The notes beneath the pieces were generated by a model. It worked only from the letters and a program-made list of their open reading frames with translations, searched no databases and had not been told where the DNA came from. Of a DNA stretch of 64,000 nt, positions 39,177 through 51,854 are shown in pieces. The stretch's first letter is position 1. The number at the start of each line of letters is the position of its first letter. This stretch comes from Amphiura filiformis (taxonomy: Eukaryota > Echinodermata > Ophiuroidea > Amphilepidida > Amphiuridae): the NCBI RefSeq assembly GCF_039555335.1, contig NW_027305498.1, positions 1-64,000 on the forward strand, given 5' to 3'. The position numbers were made by a program, and so were the translations under genes.

Positions 39177-39267
39177 CTACAATGAGAAAAAGTAAAGACG
39201 ACATTATATTTGCTGGTAAATTGTGTTGCGCAGATACGACGCGTTGGTCGAGGTTGTAGCATTATAG

Positions 39268-39340
39268 AGGGCACGGTGGCTCGGTGGTACGAGCTTCGAC
39301 TTCGATATGTTCACGGGGTATCGGGTTTGGATCCAAGTAT
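39268..39340 (+). repeat. tRNA-like SINE head
   Basis: GGCACGGTGGCTCGGTGGTA resembles an A-box half and GGGTTTGGATCC a B box, about 45 bp apart. There is no complete cloverleaf. It lies 90 bp upstream of the acceptor of exon D on the opposite strand. Confidence 0.5.
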
Positions 39341-40791
39341 AATTAGCCCGGGGGCCACTCGTATAGTATTAAACGTTACCATCCTTGGACAGGTTTCCAA
39401 TCTATAATATTGACCTACGTCATGTAAAAATACCAAACCCTGATCACTGACCTTCCTTAAAACCTTCCAGAAAAGACGACCCTTTCCCTGACTACTTTAT
39501 TCTCTGTGTAAAATGCGAGATGGAATGCTCAGACGAAAAAGCGTTTAATATAGCCCTATCATTTAATTGCCTATACTGATGGCGAAAAAAAAACCCTAAA
39601 CACTATTCTACGGGTTGACGGACTTCCCAAGTAGGTCGGTCGAGAAACAGGCTAAAAGACCCTACAAATGCAAAAATCATTTTTTGCAAACATACTTTTA
39701 ATTTTAGGCTGGATGTTTTTCAAAATATCAATCAAGATCAAGCCACTTCAGCAAACAACGGTTGTGTTTAATTTCCTGCAGCTAAAAACAAACTCCAAAA
39801 CGCAAAATCTATAGCGGTCGGCAGGCCCGTAACCATGATTTATTGGGGGGTGATTTTAAAAAGTGGACTTTTTTTTCAAATTTTGGACCTTTTGGAAGGG
39901 GGTGGGCGGATTTTGAAAAATTTGGACCTTTTAACCAAAAAGGCATACAAAACCCTAATTTGTTCGGACTTTTGGGTCAAAAAGGGGACTTTTTGACCAT
40001 TTTGGGATAGCGTCCGCCACCAGCCCCCCCTGATTATCTGTCGCCTAAACAATGATTTAATGAAGGCAATTATGCCACCAGCATACCCTTTTTAGCAACG
40101 TCGCATGTAATTGGGACCCTAAGTACCGGATCCGTGATGGTTAAAACCAATACACTTTCCTGCGAAATTCTGCTCGGGAAGGGTAACACAATCGGACTTG
40201 AGTCGCCTGGCACCCCCAACATCGTTACGAAATTCCATGACAGATTATTGTCGGTATTATGACGCACTCTGTCATATGCATTGATGTTTAAATTAAATTA
40301 TATAAATGAATTATGATTTAAAGGACACAGATTATACATACACACCATAATGGTAAATGTAATAATGTATTGACAAAACCACGTTTAAGGGTGATATGTA
40401 ATTATGTCCTTATTTTACGCAATGGATGCATCTGAACGTGGAGATAAGAGGAACAGTTTGTTAATAACGACCTAGATGTTTGTTGATGCTGGTCCCCAGT
40501 TAAGGGTAATGGCATGTCGATATGGACAGCGCGTCCTACTTAGCGACAACCCGCCACCCATTTCATAATCTTTACTTAGAATATCAATTACAGGCTACCA
40601 GTTGTATACAACTTCGGACTTCTAGGCAGGCATTATTATGAATGAAATCGTAATATTCAGTCTCCTCAACCGCTAGTTTGGTTTCGCGTTATTTACATTG
40701 TATGAAAAGAGCGAACCGCAATAACTGCTGAGGAGACTTCAGATCGACAACGATAGTTTATAGTTGTAAAAATTCCCACGTATAGGGAGCT

Positions 40792-40862
40792 GCCTCCGTG
40801 GCGCAGTTGGTTAGCGCGTCGTTTGTATGTCCGAGAGGTCCCCGGTTCAAATTCTGGTAGTG
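40792..40862 (+). repeat. tRNA-derived SINE head
   Basis: GCCTCCGTGGCGCAGTTGG with TTAGCGCG forms a good tRNA 5' half with A box, and CCCGGTTCAAATTC is a B box. The 3' acceptor strand does not pair with the 5' one and no CCA-proximal stem forms, so this is not a functional tRNA gene. It looks like the promoter head of a tRNA-derived SINE. Confidence 0.6.
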
Positions 40863-41689
40863 ATTTTCTGCTCCATTTTTGAACCCAAACTTTTTTACAT
40901 TCATTTGAAATGTACATATTGCAAAGGGAAATATATTTTGTTTCTTATTTTTTTCTGAACCGGTACGAAAAAGAGTTTAAAAAAAAATCTAAATTTTCCG
41001 TTCAACACGGGCATTTCCACTTCCAGCATTGTCGCCGTCAGGGCATTACTGTTTTGCTTTGCTATATTGAGCTCTATTGCCATTATGCCATAATTTATAC
41101 ACAAAATCTATCATGAATGATATACAGACGAACATGAAAGAAACTGGTTGTGGGGAAAATATCACCATAGTATCGGAACGTGTACCTAGTGGAGTGGAGC
41201 TTGCATGTTGTCAGTGCAACTACGTACGCACGGCACATGACGAACGGGAATTACGGCACATGTTGTTGCTTGCCTTCCCAGAATGCAATTCACGCATACC
41301 AAGGATTGGATTGCAAATTTGGCTATTTATTCACATTTACGCTGAAAAATCTCTCGTTTTTTTCACAAATCTGCACTAAGGGGAGAATATTTGATATTAT
41401 ATGTAATTTTAAAGACAATCCATATCCAAAACCAATAGGGTTACCCCCCACCCCCACCCCCTTTAAGCTTGTTGGATATCCATATAATTTTGAGTGGTTG
41501 TTTGTAGTTATGAATCTCAGGATGCTTTCAGTTTAGGTCATGTATAGTGCACACTCCCACCGCACCGCTTAGGTGTGTATCTGGGGTGAGGGGGCCAGCA
41601 AACTCCACTCTTCAACTCCTGTCGCTACAAGTAAGTTAAAGAAGCTTCAATAGACGGATCAAAACGGAAACAACCCATGCCTGCCCAAC

Positions 41690-43282
41690 GACTACGTGAA
41701 ACAGACCTGACTTTACTAGAAGTGAACATCAGAGGACGTTTAAACATCGCTGAGCTGTCCAATCTGTGCCATGAACTAAAGCCATCCATTATTGTCATCG
41801 TAGAAACCTTAAACCTTCTTGGATGCTACTGGGAATGATGGTGCTGACTGTACAATACCAGGATACTCCTTCAGCTGTCGTAGAGACAGACCTACATCCA
41901 ACAGAGGAGGGATCGCTATGTTTTGCTTGGAGGGTATCGCCATAATTATGACTGTGCTCTTGATCCAGAGGACATGGAGCTGACGTTCTCAGTGACAATG
42001 AAGTCACAGAAAATACACTTTGCTGCTGTATATAGACCACCTAGTGCTAACAGTGATATAATTAGCTATCTGAACTCCACCAAGCTTTCTGAATTCAATG
42101 CACAATCAGTAGTTCTTCTTGGCACTTTCAATATCCTCCACGAAGAATGGCTTGGCAGCCGTACAACAGATGCTGCTGGACGTCGCACACTTGAGATGTG
42201 TAATACTCTTGGTCTAACACAATTTGTCAAAGAACATACCGGGGAAGACCAGATTCTTGTCTTGGTCATCACTGATCCTGATGCCACCTGCACAGTTCAT
42301 TTTAAACTGAACGTGTCGGTGTACAGCGATAAACCCTACAGGCTGTGGCATTACAACAAGGCTGACTACTGGGGAATGAAAGGTTTTCTTGCATCTGCAG
42401 ACTGGTCTCTTGCGCTCCAATCTGATGATCAAGACGAATCTTGCAGCAATATCACCGCTGTCATCAGTGATGCTATGGAGATCTTCATACCAGCAAAGCT
42501 CATTATCAAGGAGACTGGAGACAAGGCATGGTTTGATGATGACCACTGCAAATGAGCAGCAATCAAAAAGCGCCGATTATTCAGGAAGCTAAAAAAGACC
42601 AACATCAAGGAATACAAGGATACGTTTACAAAGCTAGAAAAGAGTATAATCGTGCAGAGAAGGTAGTCAGAAGAGCTATAACCGCAAGTTGAGGAAATAA
42701 CTGGCAGCCTCAGCAGTGGAATACTGTTAACACCTTAACTGGTAAGTCCGCCAGAGTTGATATACCAGTTTTTAAGGATGGCCGTCAAGTCTACAATATG
42801 TCAAAAGACAAAGCTGAAAAGTTCTGCCAAACCTTTGCCGCTAAATGTCAGCTTGCCAGCGCAGAAGAATCTGCTCCTGAAGTTCAGCATTCAGCAAGGT
42901 GCTCAATGGAAAAGGTAGCCTTCAAGGTCAAAGATGTTAGGAAGCTACCCAGGAATCTGCAACCAGATAAAGCTACTGGTCCTGACGAAATCCCTGCAAG
43001 AGTCCCGAAGGAGTGCAGCGCAGCTTTGCTTCTCTAAGGGAGCTTTCACAAGCTAATGGAAGACTGCATCTGTCATCCCTACTCATAAGAGAGATTGGAA
43101 GTCTAATCGATCTATATACCACCCCATCTCTCTGCTCTGCATCATCAGGAATGTCATGGAGGCTGTTGTACAGAACCAACTTTAGATGTCAGTTGGAAAC
43201 CAATTGACTTCAGATAAGCCACACCACAGCACAGCTGACATCCTCATCATTCTGACTCAAGGGTGGTCCAACTCCCTCTATA
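41690..43282 (+). pseudogene. Jockey/CR1-group LINE fragment (endonuclease to start of RT), broken
   Basis: Conceptual translation gives an AP-endonuclease domain (VNIRGRLNI, VYRPPSAN, VVLLGTFN, ITDPDATCT), a linker rich in basic residues (KKRRLFRKLKK) and the first reverse transcriptase block (NLQPDKATGPDEIPARV), ending near TADILIILTQ. It is interrupted by several frameshifts and a TGA at 42553-42555 where the family would have Arg. The GDFN catalytic motif reads GTFN. Homology stops before the catalytic RT motifs, so the 3' half is missing, unlike normal 5' truncation. It lies antisense in the intron between exons C and D. Confidence 0.8.
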
Positions 43283-43724
43283 ATAGTATAATGATGGGAT
43301 ATATTGACTGAACTTTGTATTTTGGGGGATGGTGAATAATAATATTTGGGTCCAACCTCGGAGACATGTAGGTACCCTAGAGGGCTTTTCTTTTCAAAAT
43401 GGCCGCCAAAATACCATTAAATGACATTTCTGAGCTCTAGAATAGACTACTAATGTGATATTAACCGTCGTTTTATCTTTTCAGTTTCTGTTTCCGTATC
43501 CGTATCCGTTTTTGTAAGTCATTGTTATTCTGAAGTGGTAGCCTCCCAGGTGTGACCAATCTTTTATTCTAGCCTTTTGTTAGTTACTAATAATTTGAAG
43601 CTCGTGAATTTCAGTTTTCGTTTCAGTAAGTTATGTTAATTTTTGACATAAAACCTTGAGATGAGAGGTTGGGTGCTAATCTAGACAAAAGAAGAGTCTA
43701 AATTTTACGGTCCCAAATTCGCGG

Positions 43725-43990
43725 TAAATTGTACGGCTTTAATTGACTTGTGTTTGGTGTATATGCACTTACGCCTAGGCGTAAGTAGCTCGTAAAAATA
43801 GTCTTGCATTGAAATATATACTAACCATGTTGCCAAGTTATAAGCAAAAGTCTTTCATAATATTGGCGATGAAACGAGCGTCTGAAATAGCCAAATATCT
43901 CCCAATGAGGCGCATACAAGTGGCGATTTGGTAATTATGTTTTATATTGAAATGCAATACAAAAGAATTGCATTGGAGCAAAGATAATTT
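43725..43990 (+). repeat. Inverted-repeat arm, left (pairs with 47073-47335)
   Basis: About 260 bp including the perfect 20-nt palindrome acttacgcctaggcgtaagt, ccaaatatctcccaatgagg and gcattggagcaaagat, all found in reverse in 47073-47335. It may be the left end of a non-autonomous DNA transposon of about 3.6 kb. Confidence 0.75.
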
Positions 43991-44119
43991 ATTCTATTCA
44001 TTCGTAGCAATGGCAAGCTAATCTGATGATTGGTTGGGACTATATGCAAGACTCGGGTTTATTTTAAATGTTTATTTTTGCAGAGCTTATTTTCAGTCAT
44101 GGATCATACTAATAAATTT

Positions 44120-44290
44120 CGCAAGGGAGGGGGGAGGGAGGGAGATACTAAAGTACTTGAGACTGAACAAGTGAGAGTGGGAGGGGGTGAGGAAGAAAGA
44201 GAGGAGAGAGAGATACGGAAAGACTAGAAAGAGAAGAACTCGAGAGGATAGAGTAGGGACCGAGGAGGGAGTAGGGAGACTGATCATGGG
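44120..44290 (+). repeat. Purine-rich (GGGAGG/GAGA) tract
   Basis: About 170 bp of almost pure purine on the plus strand with many GGGAGG and GAGAGA words. It lies inside the possible transposon bounded by 43725 and 47335. Confidence 0.7.
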
Positions 44291-45782
44291 GGGGGTGAAT
44301 CAAAATAGAGATAGACATTGATACGAGGGAAGGGCGACACTGTGGCCCTGCACAAGTGCATTGGGGTGCGACATGCTCACAAGCGGACCTTTGTGATTTA
44401 AGGGCTTATTTTCAACGTTTTTATAGAAAAAAGTAGACTTTGTCATTCTGATTGGCATGCATTTTGTCAAATTAATGTAGATCAATTTAAAAATGTCAGA
44501 CGAGAGGGCGCTAGACCATTAAAAACATAATCGTGTCTCTCCTGCTTTTCTTGACATAGGCATCCGCCCCTATTGAAATAAGCTGATTGGTACTTCAAAG
44601 TTAACACATAGGGTACGGTATGCAGATGAATAGCCAAATGATGTTTGCTATCTTCTGAAGATGAAATTCTGATTTAGGATTTATGTTTAATAATTATAGT
44701 AATTATGTTTTGATATGTTATGTTATTTTTCAAAAGTCAGTTTCTTTGAAAGCACTTCAATAAATTCCAGTCATAAATGTAATTTAAGCACATCCCGCCA
44801 ACTATATTATATTTACACGAATGATACGTTTCAAATACCACAGTTTTGATGCAAATTATTAAAGTATGTTATTTTTTTTCTAAAAATCATTATTTTTATT
44901 AAATTTAAGTATTTTTTTCCAAAGTTACTGTTTTAAAATACTTCAATCAATTCCTGTCAACAAATATCACGTATTTCAGGCGACTAAATCCCTACTCTTT
45001 CAAAATACAACGCCATTTTAAGCGAAATACGTAGTTCGCATAGGCTCAAAATGCACACCACGCAGTGTAAAATACATGATATTGGATATAAAAAGTGACC
45101 GTACCCTTATATCACGTGATGAAAAATCCAATATTTTCATATGAGTGACAAGATAAATAGTTTCTGCCTTTTGATGTAAAATTTGATGAAAATCCAAGCT
45201 ATGGTTGAAGAGATATGGGCAAAAAACACATCTTAAAATTTGATTTTTTTATACCTTTCAGGCAATGCTGGCCATAAATGTTGGGACGGTTTTGATAGGG
45301 TTATGTAAATAAGCCCCCACTCCCCCGGTCAATGTTGAATCCTACTTTTTTGGTCACGCGCGCCTAGTGGCACCCAACATTGATTGGTGGGGAAGGGGGA
45401 GGGTTGGGGTGTTAGAAAAGGATTTAGGCTTGACACTGAAGAAACCTCTACTTTATCACGTTAAAAATAACGGAAATACGGCCATAATACAGTGTACGTT
45501 TTCCATAAGTGTCCCAACACATTTTGGCCATGGTTGTAGTATTCATTGCAATGCAAGTTTTAGCAGATAATGTGGAAAAAACACGACAAAAGCTACACAA
45601 GGAAAGCAATTCTGTACAGGTGTGTTTTAGAAAGGATTTGAATTGAGCAAGAGTGGGTGATTTGCTGATATGTTCCGGGAGGGCGTTCTAGAGTATTGGG
45701 GCGGTAACAGTAAAGGCCCGTTCAACATCGGTCTTTGTTCGGGAACGGCCATGAGGTGGAATAGTGGAATATAAGGGCTGAT

Positions 45783-46529
45783 CAGTATGAAGGGGCAATA
45801 CCGTGCAACGCCGTGTACGCGAGGATTTTGACTGAGATTGATTCTTTCCTCAATCGGGAGCCAGTGAATGGCCTTTGAACACCCGGGGAGGGGGGGGGGG
45901 GTCACTCTCACACCCTCCCACCCGCGTCCGAACACCACTGAAATGCACCCTTAATAGCGAATTTTCACATAACCAAATTGCACCCCTTAATGGCAAAATC
46001 CTACCCTAAATGGCGTAGCACATGCAAAAACCATACCCTAAATGGCGTCCACTGAGAAATTTCTGAGAAATATACCCTAGGTGGCGTAAACAGGGACATG
46101 AGCTAATTTGATACCCAAGGTGTCTTTTTGATGTTGCAGACATAAGATACAGTATGAAGGGCCAATACCGTGCAACGCCGTGTACGCGAGGATTTTGACT
46201 GAGATGGATTCTTTCCTCAATCGGGAGCCAGTGAATGGCCTTTGAACACCCGGGGGGGGGGGGTCACTCTCACACCTCACAGTCCCACCTGCGTCCGAAC
46301 ACCACTGAAATGCACCCTTAATGGCGAATTTTCACATAACCAAATTGCACCCCTTAATTGCGAAACACATGCAAAATCCTACCCTAAATGGCGTAGCACA
46401 TGCAAAAACCATACCCTAAATGACGTCAACTGAGAAATATCTGAGAAATATACCCTAAGTGGCGTAAACAGGGAAATGAGCTAATTTGATACCCAAGGTG
46501 TCTTTTTGATGTTGCAGACATAAGATACT
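45783..46529. repeat. Tandem duplication, period about 370 bp
   Basis: The series gtgcaacgccgtgtacgcg, ttcctcaatcgggagcc, a G run, gtcactctcacac, accctaaatggcgt and gatgttgcagacataag occurs twice head to tail (offset 367 bp at the start and 378 bp at the end, because of small indels). Within each unit the word ccctaaatggcg recurs, which suggests an older internal repeat. Confidence 0.85.
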
Positions 46530-47072
46530 AAAGAAACCATGCTCAAAAGTAACAAGAATCAATTAAAAAGTGGTGATTTTTATCAAATTAGTGCAAACTC
46601 ACTCAAGCAATAATATTACTAACCCTAAACGTCTAAGGATTTGGCTGAAAAGGACCCCTAAATGGCGATGCCTTCTGAAAAAGTACCCCTTTTTCAAAAA
46701 GACGTCGACGACGCTGTGTGGTGAAAAACATACCCTTTTAGACGTTTTTCTTGGACACGGGTGCGTAGCAAGTCAAGTAGTGAGTGAACCCCCGGGTTTG
46801 AACAGTACTGAATGTAAAAATGTATGACCGATTGTTGTCATTGCACACATGTCAAAGTCATTGATGCTTGATTTAAATTATACACATGGATTGTAAGATT
46901 GTAATGTAGATGTTCCATATTATTCAGACACACCATGAATGGAGCATTCAATAATATAGTGAAAAAAAATTCACGGACGTACCTTAGTTCAGCATACATA
47001 AACTCACGCACTTTCTTTCAAAATGCCACTGACGCTCAATCGTAAGACGCATGATCTCGTTATGGTTACTAA

Positions 47073-47335
47073 AAAAAATCATCTTTGCTCCAATGCAATC
47101 ATTTTGTATTGCATTTCAATATAAAACATGATTACCAAATCACCACTTATACGCGCCTCATTGGGAGATATTTGGCTATTTCAGACGCTCGCGTCATCGC
47201 CAATATGAAAGACTGTTGCTTACAACAATGCTAGACTATTTTTACGAGCCACTCACGCCTAGGCGTAAGTGCATATACACCAAACCATGGCGTATTGAAT
47301 ATACACCAAACGCTGGATATAAGTCAATTTTATGA
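47073..47335 (-). repeat. Inverted-repeat arm, right (pairs with 43725-43990)
   Basis: Reverse counterpart of the left arm, from atctttgctccaatgcaat to gcctaggcgtaagtgcat. An extra copy of atatacaccaaac follows, so the arm ends are offset by a small duplication. Confidence 0.75.
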
Positions 47336-47789
47336 ACAAATAGGAATTCGATTACTCGAATATTTTTTAAATGTGTAATTAAATGTAAATGTACAAAAAT
47401 TGTATTATTAATAAAAAATACCATAAAAAAGCACCTTTGTGACTTAAAACCATGCTGTCAAATTACTTGTACACCATTAGTATCAAATTGTAGACATGCT
47501 AATTATTTTTCCAATGGCACCAATTGCGGCATGATCACGTTTTGATATAGAAAGTTATGATCTAAATATTGAAGTATGAAAAGGTCGTGACCGTTATGGA
47601 CGCCACCTTAGATTTAGAGGTGACAGAAGTTAATGTGCAACAGTACACCAAGCAAATATTGTAGCATATGCAATAAGCAAATGATTTAATGAGGTGTACT
47701 TGGTTTGTACGCAGTGGGCAATGGGAGTATAGAATTTTGAGGTTTGGCCCTCGATTATACTGGCTAATATAAAACCACAGAGTTCCCTG

Positions 47790-48482
47790 TACATCGTCAT
47801 CATCCCTATATCTTTGTGCCAAATATTACAATGATAGTAGGCGAATCTGCTAGTTCTTCAACAGCCACGCATGTTTGTTCAAGATAGACCGATCGACTAT
47901 TTATCAGTTGAAATGACTAATTTTTATAATCTGCGCATGCTCATTATCCTTTTAAACGTTGCTAACTCAAGGAAATTTGATTTTTCGTCAGTTTTTGTTT
48001 TCAAGATGCAGAGTGGAATTTCAATACGCACAGTAACGCTAATCATATTCTTTCAACACATATATTCAACTGCAAGTCTTGCAAATGTAAATCTAATCAA
48101 AGCAATCTACACCATCTGTACAACATGTAGTCTATTTTTCATTATAGGAATAAAATCAATTCATCTCAATATAGAAAGAAAGGATTGTGATCTGTTTGTC
48201 CCTGAGTGTACTATTCTATACAGACCATTGAAGGACTCGACCTTCAACAATACAATGACAATATATTTAGCTTGTTTATTTTGAAAAAAAAATCATAGTT
48301 GAATCGCTGAGGTATTAGCGATTGACGTGATTGTTTTTTAACCAATCGCTCACCGAGCGGTGAGTGCAAATATAAGCTAATTTTGTAATAGAAGCTACTC
48401 TCAGCAGCTGGCGGGCAGTTTATAAAGACACGTGTTTTGATACCCATACAAAATAATTCTTTACCAGGCGTGGACGATGTGC
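47790..48482 (-). repeat. Inverted-repeat copy, right (pairs with 36797-37545)
   Basis: Reverse-complement relative of 36797-37545, from cgtcatcatccctatatc to ggcgtggacgatg. The open frame through it (47871-48284) arises from this repeat, and its mirrored counterpart in the left copy shares the peptide NVANSRKFD. It has no recognisable domain. Confidence 0.75.
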
Positions 48483-48484
48483 CC

Positions 48485-50470
48485 TATTATACCTCTACAC
48501 TGCTCATGCAATCATTTAATCCCCAGGCTTTATATCTAATTTGCCCCGTTCTAGAAATCCCCACCAAATATAGAATATTACATAATTTCTATAAATAGCT
48601 CATTACATCAACACGAACCAATCAAATGTCATTAGTGTGTATACATGTTTACTGTAATAGCGCCACCACTTAATTTTCTAGAAACTTCTGGGGCAATCAT
48701 GATCATTCTAGTAATTTACATTATGGACGAGCGTTTACCAGCATTCTCTTGACTTTCTAGAATGTTCCAAATAGAGATAAATGGGTGATTCTCTGAAAAG
48801 GTGAACTTTTAAGTCCCGCGACTTTCGGCGCTCATAAAAGTTTTAAAAGCGGATTTTCTTTTTCTTTTTTGGCTTAGTCATGGACATTTGTATGTATAAA
48901 AATAGTTAAGAACATTCAAGTGGGGAAAAATAAATTTCTTAGAGTCAAAAAATTCTTCAATATCTGACGACCCCCCCTGAAAACCCCATGCACCGATGTC
49001 ACGCACCGAATTTTAGTGATTTTGTAGTATTTTTGTGAGCAAGTGTGGGAAGTGAAAATTACCACTGACTGGGGTAAATATCATGTCTAAGAAGGTTTAA
49101 ATGCTTAAAACCACTTCTAAAGTCAATTTTATGGAATAATTAAAAAATTTGTGTCAAAAAATTGCTGTCCCTTAGTTTTGCATCATTGCCGTCACATTGG
49201 CATCAAAACGGCTGGGGGTTGAAGACCAAATATCAGAGGTCAATAAATTGACCCCGTACGCTGCCGTTTACAGACGACGAAAAACATCAACCCGAAATAG
49301 CTGCACACTGGCACTCTTTTCCTGCCAATTTTGAGGGTATCTTCAAGTATACAGGCGCGTACCTTTATTCAACATCATCTCCAAACGTTTCTGATCAATT
49401 TGATATGTGTTATTGTTGAATTTTTCCGGAAAATAATGATGGTTGAATATGTCCCACAAACTGTTGTGGTGATATGTAACACGTGGGTAAGCTTAACCCT
49501 GCTATTAACCGTAAGCAATGTCTGAACCATCATCTCCGCTACATCAGTTGGCGTCACAATTTGCCGTGGCGGAGATGATTCTCTATAGGAATTCGTGGAT
49601 ATATCATCTCCGTCACATCTCCATCACAGCACCGGATCTTGAAATACAGCGAAGTCCAGTTTAGTTTATCAGAAAATGCTTACCAATTCTAAACCTTCTC
49701 ATCTGTATGAATTTCATTTTCAAGTAGTGTGAAAACATTACTGAAATCAAATTTATCGGTGCAATTATGACGGAGATGATTCTCTATAGGAATTTGTGTA
49801 GAAATATCATCTCCGTCACATCACCATCATCTCCATCACAGCAATGTCATCTCCATCACATTTGTTGTTGACCTTTATTTGACCTTTGACCCAGACAACA
49901 TGGAATTTACTATTTGGAAATGTAATTGATATTGTATGTGTTTACTATGTCAATAGAAATTTATTTAGTTATTTCAAGCAAAATTATGAATATACTTAAG
50001 TTTGTATTAAAAAAATACCAACAGACATGACCTTTTCCGTACAGCCTGCCTCTCATTGTCCCAACTAAATGACGAAAGTACAAAATCATATTTTTTTTAA
50101 TGAAAAAAGCAAACATGAATCAAGCAACTTACAAGTTATCCATAAAACTCATAATTAAGAGTTTTAACAATTTTTTTGTCCTTTTTTCCTTTTTGGCCTA
50201 AATGTGACGGAGATGATGCTCACCTTGCACAACGTGCAGATTATGCCCTCTATAATATAGAGGGCGCCCCTAAAGATTGCGTCAAATATTGTTTTCATGC
50301 ACTAGAGACTTACATCCTTACAGATATGTAAAGGAAACATTTTTATAATCATTTTCAAATTCATATTTGCCTATCTTCCAATAGTACACCTTTTCAGAGA
50401 AACACCCAAATATCAGAACATGTGAAATCTTATGTCTGTTGACAAAGTATACTTTTAATAAATATTATGG
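48485..50470. other. Intron sequence without recognisable genes
   Basis: Apart from the palindromic direct repeats at 49563-49845, this stretch is AT-rich. The open frames are short and lack domain motifs. It is part of the 11.6-kb intron between exons C and D. Confidence 0.6.
49563..49845. repeat. Two direct repeats each holding a gtgacggagatgat palindrome
   Basis: Copies at 49563-49630 and 49769-49845 share ggagatgattctctatagg and, 20 bp later, the reversed atcatctccgtcacat. Further 'catctccatcacat' words follow to 49860. They lie about 205 bp apart in the intron between exons C and D. Confidence 0.7.
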
Positions 50471-50668
50471 ACTACTTTGGGGGCAACAATCTAAAGCAGC
50501 GATATTTGGATATTTGGTTTAACACTATAAGGAGCAGGATTATGCAAAGCACCTCAAAAGCACCCCAAAACTACTTTGGGGCAACAATCTAAAGCAGCGA
50601 TATTAGGATATTTGGTTTTAACACTATAAGGAGCAGGATTATGCAAAACACCTCAAAACATATAACTT
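50471..50668. repeat. Two-unit tandem duplication, period 99 bp
   Basis: Unit 1 begins actactttgggggcaacaat at 50471 and unit 2 begins at 50570. The two are almost identical through caggattatgcaaa and cacctcaaaa. They are located just inside the intron after exon C. Confidence 0.85.
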
Positions 50669-50753
50669 TAATTGGGTAATATACACGACAAACAAAGTAA
50701 AAAAAAAAAATCATCAAATTATACTCTAGGGGTTATGCTTCAGTTGTACTCAC

Positions 50754-50867
50754 GTTTGTTACAGTTGTTCCCTTCCCAACCAGAAGCACAGCTACACACA
50801 TATTGATTATGTTGATCAACACATGTCCCAGCATTTAAGCATGGGTTGCTGGCACACTCGTCTATGT
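50754..50867 (-). CDS. Exon C: single EGF module preceding the lectin domain
   Basis: 114 nt, 38 codons, phase 1-1, acceptor ttttattccag and donor AAAC/gtgagta. It encodes [10 protein letters not shown], then [10 protein letters not shown], then GWEGNNCNK: one six-cysteine calcium-binding EGF with the hydroxylation-type consensus. The single leftover base C plus GC from exon D makes an Arg codon, giving NCNK-R-VCQPEW across the junction, so EGF passes directly into the lectin domain with almost no linker. A 99-bp tandem duplication lies 90 bp further into the following intron. Confidence 0.87.
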
Positions 50868-51854
50868 CTGGAATAAAATCAATAGAGGATTTATCATAAA
50901 GATTGAACAAAATCAGTCATATCTCTACTCTATTTCCAGTTTTTTTCTTAATAATATTATCAATTGGGGGGGTTGTCAAATATCCTATGAGTAAGACTAA
51001 CATCACTACCGGAGGTGACATATATATAACTCCCCGCAAAGCCCCTGGGTTAGATCAAAACATCAACAAGCTTCGGTAAAGTCAGTGGTTCACTGACGAA
51101 ACTGTCAGCAAATTTTTTGATTGGTTTTTGACAAATTAAAATCTTTTTGTTTAGTTATTTCGTTATTACCAAACCCGATGAACATGAATTAACACCAACG
51201 TAATATTTTTTAACGTCTTGACAAAACATTATGGTAAAATGGTTGCCAAAATTATCGTTTTATTTTATTTATTTTAGCGTTTTTTCCATACAATACGTTT
51301 TAAACCCGTTTTTCCTTTATATAAACCGACATGTTATTAAAATGTTTGACCAACACCAAAACTCTGTTATACACATTTATAACATTTTAAACACATTCTT
51401 GTGATTGCTGTTCAATTAACTATTGTCCCCATAGTTTTCGAGCATAACATTTTCGAGAAACATTGATTGGGAAATGTAATTTAATTAACTCCTCGATCTC
51501 CCTCCCTAAGGCCTCACAATATGTATTCAGGAGTCTATTGGGATGAACATTGGAGTTCAATGGCTTTTGTTTACAATCTAAGAATGCTTTAAAGAGGGGG
51601 TTCGTATAGTGCACATCCTGTTGACAGTGAACAAAATTTGAATTATACCACTGAGTTTACCATCTGTGTACTTTGCAGATTGGTACTGACCATTTTGGCC
51701 CAATTTTATTTGGTCAGTTCACATACGACTTTGTTCCTACCGATGGTAATAAAAATGAATAAAATCTGAAGAACGAGAAAAGGCGATAACGGGATATTGG
51801 AAGGCTACGCGCGAGGGATGCTGAAACGATATTTCTTGCCTAATGCCCCCCCCA

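Noticed and set aside
40792-40862. Functional tRNA gene
   Set aside because: The acceptor stem does not pair and the anticodon arm is disrupted; better explained as a SINE head.
42066-42617. Minus-strand open frames across the jockey-like LINE
   Set aside because: Shadows of the plus-strand endonuclease coding sequence.
47871-48284. 137-codon open frame
   Set aside because: It lies in an inverted-repeat element, and the paired copy at 37 kb is not open over the same length.
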